Assembly (NCBI RefSeq): GCF_016811995.1
Contig: NZ_CP069159.1
Coordinates: 2,666,001-2,730,000 of the forward strand
DNA from: Citrobacter sp. R56
GTDB taxonomy: Bacteria > Pseudomonadota > Gammaproteobacteria > Enterobacterales > Enterobacteriaceae
Length of the DNA: 64,000 nt
Reading direction: 5' to 3'
The notes beneath the pieces were generated by a model. The model was not told the DNA's origin and did no database searches. It saw only the letters and a program-made list of their open reading frames with translations. A program made the position numbers and the translations under genes. Shown piece after piece: positions 39,110 through 47,990 of this stretch (positions are counted from its first letter, which is position 1; each line of letters starts with the position of its first letter).

Positions 39110-40093
39110 ATGAATATTGCTGCCTCCATTGCCCTTTTGAGCGCTTGCCCAGTTGTGAGTCTGGCGGCAGTACCGGTGACCTTTTCCGAAACTGTCCTGG
39201 ATGCCGCAGGGCCAAAAGGCCCTTTGAAAGGCACGTTACTCACCCCGAATTCAAAACCAACAGCCGTTGTTCTTATCGTTCCAGGCTCCGGGCCGACCGA
39301 TCGGGATGGAAACAACCCGCTTGGTGTGAATGCATCGCCTTACCGACTTCTTGCTGAAGGTCTGGCTGCCAAAGGCTTTGCGACGCTTCGTATCGACAAA
39401 CGTGGAATGTTCGCTAGCGCAATGGCCGTAGAGGATGCCAATGCGGTGACGATTGCTGACTATGTTGACGACGTTCGATCCTGGGTAGACGTGCTTAGAC
39501 GTCACATGCACACTCCCTGTATTTGGGTTTTAGGACACAGCGAAGGGGGCGTTGTCGCACTTGCCTCGGCTCAAGAAGAGGATGTGTGCGGCGTGGTTCT
39601 TATCGCAACGCCCGGGAGGCCGATGGGAGAGGTGTTGAGGGGGCAACTTAACGCTAATCCGGAAAACGAAATGCTATTAAAGCAGGCACTGCCGATAATT
39701 GATGCCCTGGAGCATCGGCGGCGAGTCGATATTACGAATATGCACCCAGCACTGCAAAGTATCTTTAATCCTGCGGTTCAGGGGTTTTTGATCAATGCGT
39801 TTTCATATAATCCGGGTCATCTCATTTCGAGTATTTCCAAACCCGTGATAGTGCTACAAGGGCAACGCGATCTCCAGGTGGAAGAAACGGATGCAAGACT
39901 GCTTAAGGCCGCGAATCCTCAAGCGTCCCTGGTTATACTGCCCAATATGAACCATGTTATGAAAGAGGTGGCTTCGGACGATCGCAAGGCGAATATCGCG
40001 TCATACGCCGAACCCGCGCTCCCCTTAGCTCCCGGTTTAATCGACTCGATTGAGCATTTCCTGATCCACAACTCACCTTTTCCCGAAAAGTAA
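39110..40093 (+). CDS. exported alpha/beta hydrolase
   Basis: A serine hydrolase of 327 residues from ATG 39110, with AGGA 9 bases upstream. The N terminus MNIAASIALLSACPVVSLAA looks like a signal peptide. The fold landmarks are an oxyanion-side VPGSGPTDRDG, the nucleophile elbow GHSEGG (about residue 147), the acid in LQGQRDLQV, and His in MNHVMKE. Proteins with PGSGPTDRDGN are often annotated as dienelactone-hydrolase-like or acyl-CoA thioester hydrolases of the alpha/beta type. The substrate is unknown. Confidence 0.85.
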   Translation: MNIAASIALLSACPVVSLAAVPVTFSETVLDAAGPKGPLKGTLLTPNSKPTAVVLIVPGSGPTDRDGNNPLGVNASPYRLLAEGLAAKGFATLRIDKRGMFASAMAVEDANAVTIADYVDDVRSWVDVLRRHMHTPCIWVLGHSEGGVVALASAQEEDVCGVVLIATPGRPMGEVLRGQLNANPENEMLLKQALPIIDALEHRRRVDITNMHPALQSIFNPAVQGFLINAFSYNPGHLISSISKPVIVLQGQRDLQVEETDARLLKAANPQASLVILPNMNHVMKEVASDDRKANIASYAEPALPLAPGLIDSIEHFLIHNSPFPEK

Positions 40094-40565
40094 TAGTTGC
40101 TCTGCTCGCGGTGTCCTGCCAAAAAACGATTTACTTTTAAAGAGTTCAGCATTCTTTAAAGCATTCGTCTGCTCCTCGCTCTAAACAGACATAGCTAATC
40201 TCGAGATTGACTATGAATTTGTATCATCAGTTACTGGAAAGCGATGAGCTAATTAAATAGCTGATCTTCAAATCGCTGAGCTTTTGTCTACCTGTGTTTT
40301 CCGCCAGCCAATGGATTTAACATATTCATTAAGTGGCGTACCTTGTTCAGAACCCATGTCAGCAAACCTTCGTTTATGTGTTGTATCCCATAGCCGAACA
40401 CACCTCTGATTTCTTCATGCAGAGCGGCCTCAGACAGATGAGTGCTCCGGTGCTGATTCTGTTTACGACCACAGTCCACAAACTCCTCATTAAATACCCT
40501 TCAAACCATCAGGGGTTGTGAAATCCGCCATAATTAGTAGGGATACTCAAAGGTAGGAGACAATC
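40094..40565. other. gap with short open frames, possibly gene debris
   Basis: About 470 bp between the hydrolase and the FAD oxidoreductase. Two overlapping short frames occur (minus 40288-40479, 63 codons, containing HEEIRGVFGYGIQHINEG; plus 40333-40521). Neither has a recognised family, and the minus one reads somewhat more like protein. It is probably debris from an older gene. Confidence 0.35.
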
Positions 40566-41951
40566 ATGAAGGAGTTACTAAAGCTAAATATCGACGAGTT
40601 CAAAACTCACTTCCAAGGGGAGGTGATTCTTCCTGACGATGCAGGCTACGACGAGGTGCGCCAGATCTGGAACGCCATGATCGACCGCAAACCTGCGCTG
40701 ATCGCCCGCTGCACGTCGCATGAGGATGTGGTCCAGGCCATCGAATTTGGACGAACGCAGAATCTCCTCATTTCGATCCGAGGAGGTGGACACAATATCG
40801 CGGGCAATGCCGTGTGCGACGACGGCCTAATGATCGACCTCTCGCTGATGAAGAAAGTGCAAGTGGACCTGGCAACCAACAGGGCTAGCGTTGAACCTGG
40901 CTGCACCCTTGGCGATTTTGATAAGGTGGTGCAGGCACATGGCCTTGCCACGCCACTGGGCATCAACTCGACCACCGGTGTGGCTGGCCTGACGCTCGGC
41001 GGCGGGTTCGGCTGGCTGAGTCGCAAGTACGGTATGACAATAGACAATCTGCTCTCTGCGGAGGTCATTACGGCAGATGGCAGCCAACTGCACGCCAGCG
41101 AATCAGAAAACTCGGATCTCTTTTGGGGGTTGCGGGGTGGAGGTGGCAACTTCGGTGTTGTTACTTGCTTCGAATTCCAACTCCATCCCGTCGGGCCGAA
41201 TGTATTGAGTGGACTCATCGTGTTTCCGTTTGATCAGGCAAAGTCCGTTATCTCGCAGTTCGCCCAATTCACCGAGACGATGCCGGAAGAGCTCAATGTT
41301 TGGATGGTAACGCGCAAGGCGCCTCCGCTACCTTTCCTGCCCGAGGACGTTCACGGGAAAGAGATGGTCGCGCTCGCGCTGTGCTATGTGGGCGACCCTA
41401 AAGAGGGCGAGAAGCTTATTGAGCCATTACGCGGGTTTGGTACGGTGCTCGGCGAGCACATCGGAGTGCAGCCCTATATCGCCTGGCAGCAGGCATTCGA
41501 CCCGCTATTGTCAAAAGGGGCGCGTAACTACTGGAAGTCGCACAACTTCTCGCAACTCAGTGAGGGGGTTATCGATGCCATCATCGAATACGCCGCCAGG
41601 TTGCCGTCACCCCAGTGTGAGATATTCATCGGGACAATTGGAGGCCAGACAGCCAGCGTCTCGCCCGAAGCAATGGCCTACTCAAGTCGGGATGCCAACT
41701 ACGTGATGAATGTGCATGGTCGCTGGGAGTCGGCCACAGAGGATGAGCACTGCATTACCTGGGCGCGCGAATTCTTCGCTAAATCACAACCGTTTGCCAG
41801 TAGCGGTGCATACATCAACTTCCTCACCCAGGAGGAGACTGACCGCATCGCCTTCGCTTACGGTGCGACCTGGAATCGACTAGTGGAGCTCAAGAAAAAG
41901 TACGACCCGACGAACCTCTTCCGGATGAATCAGAACATCAAGCCGGTATGA
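40566..41951 (+). CDS. FAD-linked oxidoreductase, berberine-bridge (PCMH) family
   Basis: An oxidase/dehydrogenase of 461 residues. The FAD PCMH domain has the flavinylated His in IRGGGHNIAGNAV (about residue 76), with GVAGLTLGGGFGWLSRKYGM following. Where bicovalent members carry a second Cys link, this one has Gly/Leu, suggesting a single 8-alpha-histidyl bond. The C-terminal BBE segment (KKYDPTNLFRMNQNI) is intact. Bacterial relatives oxidise sugars or aromatic alcohols; the substrate here is unknown. The GGAG ribosome site is weakly placed. Confidence 0.9.
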   Translation: MKELLKLNIDEFKTHFQGEVILPDDAGYDEVRQIWNAMIDRKPALIARCTSHEDVVQAIEFGRTQNLLISIRGGGHNIAGNAVCDDGLMIDLSLMKKVQVDLATNRASVEPGCTLGDFDKVVQAHGLATPLGINSTTGVAGLTLGGGFGWLSRKYGMTIDNLLSAEVITADGSQLHASESENSDLFWGLRGGGGNFGVVTCFEFQLHPVGPNVLSGLIVFPFDQAKSVISQFAQFTETMPEELNVWMVTRKAPPLPFLPEDVHGKEMVALALCYVGDPKEGEKLIEPLRGFGTVLGEHIGVQPYIAWQQAFDPLLSKGARNYWKSHNFSQLSEGVIDAIIEYAARLPSPQCEIFIGTIGGQTASVSPEAMAYSSRDANYVMNVHGRWESATEDEHCITWAREFFAKSQPFASSGAYINFLTQEETDRIAFAYGATWNRLVELKKKYDPTNLFRMNQNIKPV

Positions 41952-42260
41952 GACCAGGTATTGCGCCTGACAGCAGTATGTCGCCAGCACGCTACGTGTA
42001 CTGCGGATGCTAAACGTTAGGCGCAGTAATGACGCGCATTTATTGGCCACGCAGTTGCCAGTCGACACCTATTTTGGGGTTGAGATGGATATCGACGTGA
42101 TCCTCATTTCGAGCAGCAATTTTGTCTGCACTGTCCGCTCTTCGCTGATAACCGACGTCATGCCCAGAGCGTGCCAGATATAGTCATTCATTTACACCAA
42201 AGATGTGTAATTCGATAATAAGCATACACCTCTGTTAAGGTGACCCGATTTACTGTGCCG
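41952..42260. other. intergenic region, nothing recognised
   Basis: About 310 bp between two convergent genes, the oxidoreductase and the LysR regulator. No convincing ORF or strong terminator is seen. Confidence 0.4.
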
Positions 42261-43172
42261 CTACAACCAGTTATACCGAGTGCAATGATCGCGCAAGAGA
42301 TCGAGAAAACGGCGAGCCGTGTTGGTGAGGGGCGATTTTTGTGACCAGAGTACGCAATATTGTGCCTGCGGCAGGTTGTCGATCGGCAATATTGCCAGCT
42401 GTTGTTGAAACCAGATGGAACGCACCATCGCTCTGGCAACCACCACCAGATACCCCGTCTCCAGTACCATATTCATACCGCTAATAAATGAGTCAGTATG
42501 TACTGCTGGCGTGATCAGATGCTGATAAAGCTCACTCCATTCCATCTGTACCTGTTGGTAATACCCCATATCCGTTTTTGGCAATATCCATTTCGCCTCT
42601 GTCAACTCACCGAATGTAGAAGACCGGGACAGCGGATTATCTTTGCGAGAGATAATGCAAAATTCGGCGCTAAACAGTGGCTCACAGATCAAATCATCGA
42701 GCGGCAATTCCGGGCTGACGGTACCAACGGCAAAGTCCAGTCGCCCTTCCCGCAACGCAGGCAATAGCGTAGAAAGTTGTGCTTCATGAATGAATACATT
42801 GGATTGTGAAAAGGATTGGCGAAACGCATCTACCAGCGCAGGTAAGACAGTGAGGGAAAGTAGTGAGGAGCAACCAATTGCCACACTGCCTTGCTTAAGC
42901 TGATCGAGTTGTTGAATTTCATGAGCGGCGCGCTGGAGTTCTTCAAGAATCAGCTGCATACGTCGTGAAAAGGCCTGCCCCGTTTCGGTGAGTGTCATTC
43001 CATGAGTGCTGCGAATGATTAACTGGGTTTGCAATACCTGTTCCAGTTCCCGAATAGTACGACTCACCGCCGGTTGCGATTGCCCAAGCGCCCGCGCAGC
43101 CCCTCGAATGCTGCCACTACGAATCACCTGCTGAAAGACTTTCAACTGCTGAATCTTTGGTAAGTAGCGCAT
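42261..43172 (-). CDS. LysR-family transcriptional regulator
   Basis: LTTR of 303 residues. The N-terminal winged HTH reads LKVFQQVIRSGSIRGAARAL and SQPAVSRTIRELEQ. The substrate-binding domain follows from about 90 (GSVAIGCSSLLSLTVLPALV). It is divergent from the MFS/M20 pair, with a 185-bp shared control region. By the usual LTTR rule it should regulate that pair in response to its substrate. Confidence 0.92.
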   Translation of the reverse strand: MRYLPKIQQLKVFQQVIRSGSIRGAARALGQSQPAVSRTIRELEQVLQTQLIIRSTHGMTLTETGQAFSRRMQLILEELQRAAHEIQQLDQLKQGSVAIGCSSLLSLTVLPALVDAFRQSFSQSNVFIHEAQLSTLLPALREGRLDFAVGTVSPELPLDDLICEPLFSAEFCIISRKDNPLSRSSTFGELTEAKWILPKTDMGYYQQVQMEWSELYQHLITPAVHTDSFISGMNMVLETGYLVVVARAMVRSIWFQQQLAILPIDNLPQAQYCVLWSQKSPLTNTARRFLDLLRDHCTRYNWL

Positions 43173-43357
43173 CCTGAGCCCTATCAGAAAAAAACATCAC
43201 CGATTAAAAATTAGTATCTTATGCCCCTTCAATAAAGTCGATAATTTCGATGGCGCAAGCACTTGTTATCAACATCATAAAGTGACGTAAGTCACGCAAA
43301 AACAGACGCCACCCTATTCGTTGGTTTTCCGGGTGATAATTAAAAGGAATACATCCG

Positions 43358-44557
43358 ATGAAAAATCGTTCGTTGATGGTTTTTTTGCTGTTTATGGGTT
43401 ATGCCGTGGTTTATCTCGATAAAACTATTATCGGCTTTGCGCTGCTACCCATAGAAAAAGAGTTTCATTTACTGCCTGAGCAACTCGGTTATATCACCGG
43501 GATGTTTTTCCTCGCTTATTCGTTGTTTCAGGTTCCCGCAGGTTGGCTAAACGATCGTATCGGTTTTAAGAAAGTCCTCTGCTGTTCTTTGTTATTGTTG
43601 GGCGGATTTGCTCTGTGCTTTGGCTTGCTGGGCTTCAGTTTGGGTCTGCTGGTCACTTTTCGTTTCCTTTCCGGTATGGGGCACTCAGGTTATCCAACGG
43701 CGTGTGCCAAAGCTGTCGTCGCTAATTTTCCTCTTGAACAGCGCACGTTTACCCAATCGATTCTGCTCTCTTCTGCCGGGCTGGCGATGACCGTCGGGCC
43801 GCTGATCGCCGTCTATGTACTGGCGCATCTTGGCTGGCGTGGCTCATTTTCCGGGCTCGGTTTGGTCGCCTTCACCATCATGATAGCCGTCTTGGTGCTG
43901 GTGCCAAATCCGCCTAAAACAGCAGATGAAAAATCCGCGGCAGCGGCGGTGAGTTATAAAGGCTTATTGAAAAACCCCATCGTTATCCTGCTGTTTATCT
44001 CGATTTTTTGTATCAACATCCCTGCTTATGGCCTGTTGGCCTGGTTACCGAAATTCCTCGTTCAGCAACGAGGGATGCCAATAGGTACCTCCAGCCTGGT
44101 CGTTGCAGCGGGTGGCCTTGGGATCTGGATTTCCTCACTCGGTAGTGGCTGGCTGGTCGGGCGCTACCTGCAAGGACGTGAGCCCCTGTTTGTCTGTTGC
44201 AGCTCGCTACTCAGCGCATTGTGCATCTGGTTAGTATTTATCAGTCAAACGGCTTTGGTTTCCAGTGTGTTCCTGTTTATTGGTTATATCTTCCTGATGG
44301 GTTCATTTGTCACCGTCTTCACGCTGCCAATGAAACGCCTGCAGACCGAAGTCATCGGCGCGGGCATGGGCATGATTAACACTGGGGGAACACTCGGGGG
44401 CTTTATCGCACCGATTGCTATCGGCTATTTAGTCACCATCAGCGGTAATTACACGACGACCTTTATTTTTTTAGCCATGGCTATGGTGGTTTCCGGGTTA
44501 ATTGTTTTACCGCTGGCGGGCAAATCACGTCACCAACTCTCACCTGAAGGAATCTGA
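43358..44557 (+). CDS. MFS transporter, anion:cation symporter-like
   Basis: A twelve-TM major facilitator of 399 residues. TM1 reads [23 protein letters not shown]. The loop 2-3 motif appears as [15 protein letters not shown] and the TM4 region as [19 protein letters not shown]. The overall type matches ACS-family uptake systems for organic acids and acylated amino acids. It is separated from the M20 hydrolase by two bases, so it very likely imports that enzyme's substrate. Confidence 0.88.
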   Translation: MKNRSLMVFLLFMGYAVVYLDKTIIGFALLPIEKEFHLLPEQLGYITGMFFLAYSLFQVPAGWLNDRIGFKKVLCCSLLLLGGFALCFGLLGFSLGLLVTFRFLSGMGHSGYPTACAKAVVANFPLEQRTFTQSILLSSAGLAMTVGPLIAVYVLAHLGWRGSFSGLGLVAFTIMIAVLVLVPNPPKTADEKSAAAAVSYKGLLKNPIVILLFISIFCINIPAYGLLAWLPKFLVQQRGMPIGTSSLVVAAGGLGIWISSLGSGWLVGRYLQGREPLFVCCSSLLSALCIWLVFISQTALVSSVFLFIGYIFLMGSFVTVFTLPMKRLQTEVIGAGMGMINTGGTLGGFIAPIAIGYLVTISGNYTTTFIFLAMAMVVSGLIVLPLAGKSRHQLSPEGI

Positions 44558-44559
44558 AA

Positions 44560-45732
44560 ATGAATGCTGAACAACTCATCGCTGACGTGGAACAGGACGT
44601 CCTGACATGGCGTCGTCATCTCCACGCCAACCCGGAGCTGTCGTTTCAGGAGCATAAAACGGCCGACTATATCATCGAGCAGCTTACACGCTTTGGCGGG
44701 CTTAAGATCAGCCGGCCGACAGCAACGAGTGTGGTCGCGTATCTGCAAGGCGTTGCAGAAGGTCCATGCTATGCCTTACGTGCGGATATCGATGCCCTGC
44801 CATTGCAGGAAAAAAATGACGAACCATTCTGCTCGACCAACCCCGGGGTAATGCACGCCTGTGGTCATGATGCCCACACCGCGATGCTGCTGGGTGCCGC
44901 GCGTGTGTTGTGTCAGATGCGGGAGCAATTAAAGGGGTCTGTCTGTTTTATCTTCCAGCATGCGGAAGAGTTGCCACCGGGCGGTGCACAAGAGCTGGTT
45001 GATCTCGGGTATCTTGACGATGTGAGCATGATCTTCGGACTCCATGTTTTCCCGACGGTCCCAACCGGGATCGTCAACATGAAGCAGGGGATTTTCAGCG
45101 CCGCCTGTGACAACTTCGACATCGTGATTCAGGGCAAAGGCGGCCACGGCTCGACACCGCAGTACTGCATCGATCCTATTGTGATTGGCGCTGAAGTTGC
45201 AACGTCATTACAGAATATTGTCGCGCGTAAAATCGATCCGCTCACGGTGCCGGTGTTGAGCATCACCACTTTCCAGGCCGGAGCCAGTTATAACGTGATC
45301 CCCGATAGCGCACGTCTGGCGGGGACGCTGCGTACGCATAACCGTGAGGTTCGTGAGAAGGTACCACAACTGGTGGAACAGACCGTCGCAGGTATCTGCC
45401 AGGCCCATGGAGCAAGCCACAAAATTAGCTGGACACGGGGTTTTTCCAGCGGCGATAACCATCCAGATGCGTGTGCTATCGCCCGCCAGGTGGTGGCTGA
45501 CGCGTTGGGGCCAGACGCTCTGGAGGAGGTTTATACTCCACTGTTTGGCGGGGAAGATTTCTCGTCATATCAGGAGAAGCGGCCAGGTTGTTTTCTGTTT
45601 ATCGGCTGCGGTAATGACGCTATTGGCGCTACCCATGGCCTGCACAACCCCTACTTTAAACTGGATGAGGCCGCCTTGCAGGTGGGTGTAAAACTGCATG
45701 TAGGCTTTATTCGTCAGCTATTGATGCGTTAA
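44560..45732 (+). CDS. M20-family amidohydrolase (N-acyl-amino-acid or peptide conjugate hydrolase)
   Basis: A metal-dependent amidohydrolase of 390 residues in the HipO/IAA-amino-acid hydrolase branch. Metal and catalytic motifs are [14 protein letters not shown] (about 105), [16 protein letters not shown] (about 133), [11 protein letters not shown], the dimerisation-domain GGHGSTPQ, and FGGEDFSSY near the C terminus. It is cytoplasmic. With the MFS gene it should take up and cleave an N-acylated or amide-conjugated compound; the exact substrate cannot be read from sequence. Confidence 0.9.
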   Translation: MNAEQLIADVEQDVLTWRRHLHANPELSFQEHKTADYIIEQLTRFGGLKISRPTATSVVAYLQGVAEGPCYALRADIDALPLQEKNDEPFCSTNPGVMHACGHDAHTAMLLGAARVLCQMREQLKGSVCFIFQHAEELPPGGAQELVDLGYLDDVSMIFGLHVFPTVPTGIVNMKQGIFSAACDNFDIVIQGKGGHGSTPQYCIDPIVIGAEVATSLQNIVARKIDPLTVPVLSITTFQAGASYNVIPDSARLAGTLRTHNREVREKVPQLVEQTVAGICQAHGASHKISWTRGFSSGDNHPDACAIARQVVADALGPDALEEVYTPLFGGEDFSSYQEKRPGCFLFIGCGNDAIGATHGLHNPYFKLDEAALQVGVKLHVGFIRQLLMR

Positions 45733-45780
45733 TCCATAAGATCTGGCCCATCAGGCATTTCTGTTGGGCCAACTTGAACA

Positions 45781-45917
45781 CATCTCATACCATGACTGGC
45801 CGAGCGAATGTACGAGAAAGAATTCGGGAAGGATTTTGCACAAAAGCCGCTGGAGCATAAGCCGGGAAAATGGCAGAGAAGAACCCGAATACCAGAAAAA
45901 AAGAGTATGTGATGATC
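45781..45917 (+). pseudogene. decayed C terminus of a phage-type tyrosine integrase (copy 1)
   Basis: Read with frameshifts, this stretch gives LAERMYEKEFGKDFAQKPLE, then HKPG..KMAEKN, and finally KKEYVMI. It parallels the better preserved integrase end at 52337-52588 (ASRLYEKERGEEFAQRLLGH, TMTKKYLDARGAEYVMV). The catalytic His-x-x-Arg and Tyr are lost. It implies that the DNA to its left once formed an element using the same integration site. Confidence 0.7.
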
Positions 45918-46268
45918 GGTTTTTTTTCGGCGTAAATGAATTGTTAATGTTAATGTCGGGTGGTATAACGGAAAAAGACCGGATATTGAAATTCGGGATA
46001 ATTTCGGGATCGAGCTGTTCCGGTTGTTCCCCTCCTTTCAGAATTCATCTATTCCAAAAATCTATCCCCCACACTACTGTACAGACTCCTTTAAGTCATT
46101 ACCGGTGCGCACCACTTTTTCTCAGCAGCTATAACCCTTCCGCATTCCCTTGATGAGAGTCATCATCGTCCGTAGGTGGGCTCGGTATCGGTGGGCGAGG
46201 CTGTATTGTCTCCACTATTTACCCCCAACATTTTGCAGCCCCTCTACCAGCATTTTGTTCAGTGCCCT
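45918..46268. other. junction between the two stacked elements
   Basis: Non-coding. It contains GGATATTGAAATTCGGGATA (45981 onward), which resembles 52592-52621 after the second integrase copy, and an adjacent AAAAAGACCG that faintly echoes the sdsR terminator. The rest of the segment to 46268 shows no gene. Confidence 0.5.
45981..46009. repeat. att-adjacent repeat, left copy
   Basis: Aligns with 52592-52621. Both have GGATAT-GAAA-TTCG-G-TAATTTTCGGG-type sequence, about 24 of 29 positions by eye, at the same place downstream of an integrase 3' end. Confidence 0.6.
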
Positions 46269-46541
46269 TCAATCCGGCGTCTGATAAAAATACGGGATCA
46301 GGTTGGCGTTCTGATATAAAAACTGCTGTTCTGCGATAGAGAGCCCATAATTCTGGATTGCCGGCACTTGCGGCTGTACGTACTGCTGCTGGGGTACGAA
46401 CTGCGGCTGTTGCGGTGACTGTTGTGGCAACATGCCTGCATATTGCGGAGCATTCTGCATAACCCACTGGCGAACAGCAGGGTCGTAAAGGTTGAGCCCG
46501 GTAAGCTGATTTTGCGCGGGTAGATTGGAATACGGGTACAT
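46269..46541 (-). CDS. Gln/Pro/Tyr-rich small phage-like protein
   Basis: A 90-residue protein from MYPYSNLPAQNQLTGLNLYD, with a low-complexity middle of Gln, Pro and Tyr (QQSPQQPQFVPQQQYVQPQ). GAGGAAC precedes the ATG at a good distance, and the start lies at the 3' end of the gene upstream. No family is recognised. The position suggests a two-gene phage module with the frameshifted gene next to it. Confidence 0.6.
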   Translation of the reverse strand: MYPYSNLPAQNQLTGLNLYDPAVRQWVMQNAPQYAGMLPQQSPQQPQFVPQQQYVQPQVPAIQNYGLSIAEQQFLYQNANLIPYFYQTPD

Positions 46542-47412
46542 GCCAGTTCCTCTTCATCCAGATCCAGAAAAACGGCCCCGGAGGGCCGGTTTAAATCGCT
46601 TACCGTTAAAGTCGGGTTTGCGGTCTGCGGGCCGGTAGTCGTCACACCCGGGTTTCCCACCAGTACTTTCTGTTTGGTCGCTTTTGCCCATTGATTGCAC
46701 TCAGCAACACCGTGATGCAGGAAAGCCAGTCCCTGAGCCTGCTGCTGGAATTGCAGTTGGTTCTGGTTCTGATTGTTAATCATCTGGATTTCCAGGCGGT
46801 GATCGTGGTCGCGACCCTGACGCAGTTCTACGATGGTGTTCTCTGCAACCGCCAGTTGACGTGACAGATTCTGACGATCGATAGAGTTAATCAATTCGTG
46901 GGTTTTATCGCCGTCATCACGAATCGCGATTGCGGTAGCCAGCGTTACGGAGGTAACAGCGGTATTAACGTTCTGAATGGCGTTATTCAGGAAGAAAGTT
47001 CCGTTCTGAGTCGCGTCTTTTACGCTGTTAATTGACTGCTGCAGCAGTAGGGTCTGTTGCAGAGTGGTCAGGGTAGATTCAGCGGTCTGAGTCTGCAGAG
47101 CAGTCAGGGGGACGGTAGCCTGAACGTTACCGACAGACTGCAAAATAGCAGTACCAAGAACTCGCTCACCACCCCATCCCCACTACCATGGCCGCAATAA
47201 CCACCACCGCCAGATATAGTCATAGGATAAGGAACGCCTTTAATTTCAACTTCATTCTTGCATGGATATTCCATTTCAGAATTCCCCTCCTCGTCATGTT
47301 TTGGCGAATCAGGCGACATATGCACAGCAGATGAATCCGGGCCAGCCGGACGGGTCGGTTTCAGTTTCTCTGTGTATTCGCCGTCATAATCGCCACCTGT
47401 CAGCTCTTGCAT
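46540..47412 (-). pseudogene. Gln-rich phage-like protein, split by a frameshift
   Basis: From ATG 47412 (GGAGGTGGAT directly upstream) the frame gives MQELTGGDYDGEYTEKLKPT ... MTISGGGGYCGHG. Near 47170 the sense shifts to another frame that continues GERVLGTAILQSVGNVQATV and on through a Thr/Gln-rich helical region (LQTQTAESTLTTLQQTLLLQ) to NRPSGAVFLDLDEEELA. Together they would make about 285-290 residues. The open frame runs on to 46298, but that tail overlaps the next gene out of frame. No function is recognised. Confidence 0.55.
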
Positions 47413-47502
47413 ATCCACCTCCACTTCAGGTGATAATACTGTATATATAGACAGCAATCAGGAGGTCTTTGGCGGCATTCGCAGATACTGTGACGAGAGC
47501 CA

Positions 47503-47646
47503 TCACGGTTTTTTAGGCGGAGATTTCATGGCAAAGTTACGGCGGCGGTAGGACTTCATCTGGCATGATCGGTTGTGATAACGCTGGAATGGATGCTTCT
47601 GGCAGAGTTCATTTCTGCATCTGTCACAGATGATTGTGCGAAGCAT
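47503..47646 (-). CDS. 47-residue Cys-rich basic protein
   Basis: Starts MLRTIICDRCRNELCQKHPF after a textbook GGAGGT ribosome-binding site and ends KSPPKKP. A CxxC pair plus further Cys and His (CQKHPFQRYH, RSCQM) suggest a small zinc finger; the protein is strongly basic. It is below usual ORF cut-offs. Small zinc-finger proteins are common in phages, but no specific family is recognised. Confidence 0.6.
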   Translation of the reverse strand: MLRTIICDRCRNELCQKHPFQRYHNRSCQMKSYRRRNFAMKSPPKKP

Positions 47647-47900
47647 TAGACCTCCAGGTTTGTTAATTTTTTATGTAATTGATGTCAAGCTATAATTAGC
47701 AGTGTATATAAAAACAGTATTAATGCGAGCAGGTTGAATCAAGTACAATCTCTTATCATGCTATTTTTTAGGCACAGATTATCATATCTATATGATATAC
47801 TTATACTATCATTGGATTTTATGAAGCATTGATTTAGTTTTCTTCGATATTTTAGTGCACATACGATATGATCCTTCGTCGCTGGATTTTGAGGGTTGTG
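47647..47900. promoter_or_regulatory. AT-rich divergent region upstream of the peptide/polymerase pair
   Basis: About 250 bp, strongly AT-rich, between the minus-strand Cys-rich gene and the plus-strand 29-residue peptide. It probably contains the promoter of the polymerase module, for example around TATGATATACTTATACTATC at 47791-47810. Low G+C here and in the next gene is unlike the chromosomal backbone. Confidence 0.4.
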
Positions 47901-47990
47901 ATGAGCATATCAACTGAGGGTGCAGTCTTTATAGGTGTAGTAAGTGGCCTGTTGATTATTTACTTTAAAAAGAACGATAAAGATGAATAA
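47901..47990 (+). CDS. 29-residue membrane peptide overlapping the polymerase gene
   Basis: ATG 47901, with GAGGG upstream, encodes MSISTEGAVFIGVVSGLLII followed by YFKKNDKDE: one TM helix with a short charged tail. The last eight bases overlap the ATG of the O-antigen-polymerase-like gene, so translation is coupled. Serotype-converting phages (Pseudomonas D3, Salmonella epsilon-15) pair a tiny hydrophobic inhibitor of the host polymerase with their own Wzy. Size, topology and position fit that role, but sequence homology is not shown. Confidence 0.6.
   Translation: MSISTEGAVFIGVVSGLLIIYFKKNDKDE

Noticed and set aside
46298-46539. C-terminal run-on of the Gln-rich frame
   Set aside because: The residues after EEELA are Arg/Ser/Cys-rich noise out of frame with the well-supported 90-residue gene that occupies this stretch.
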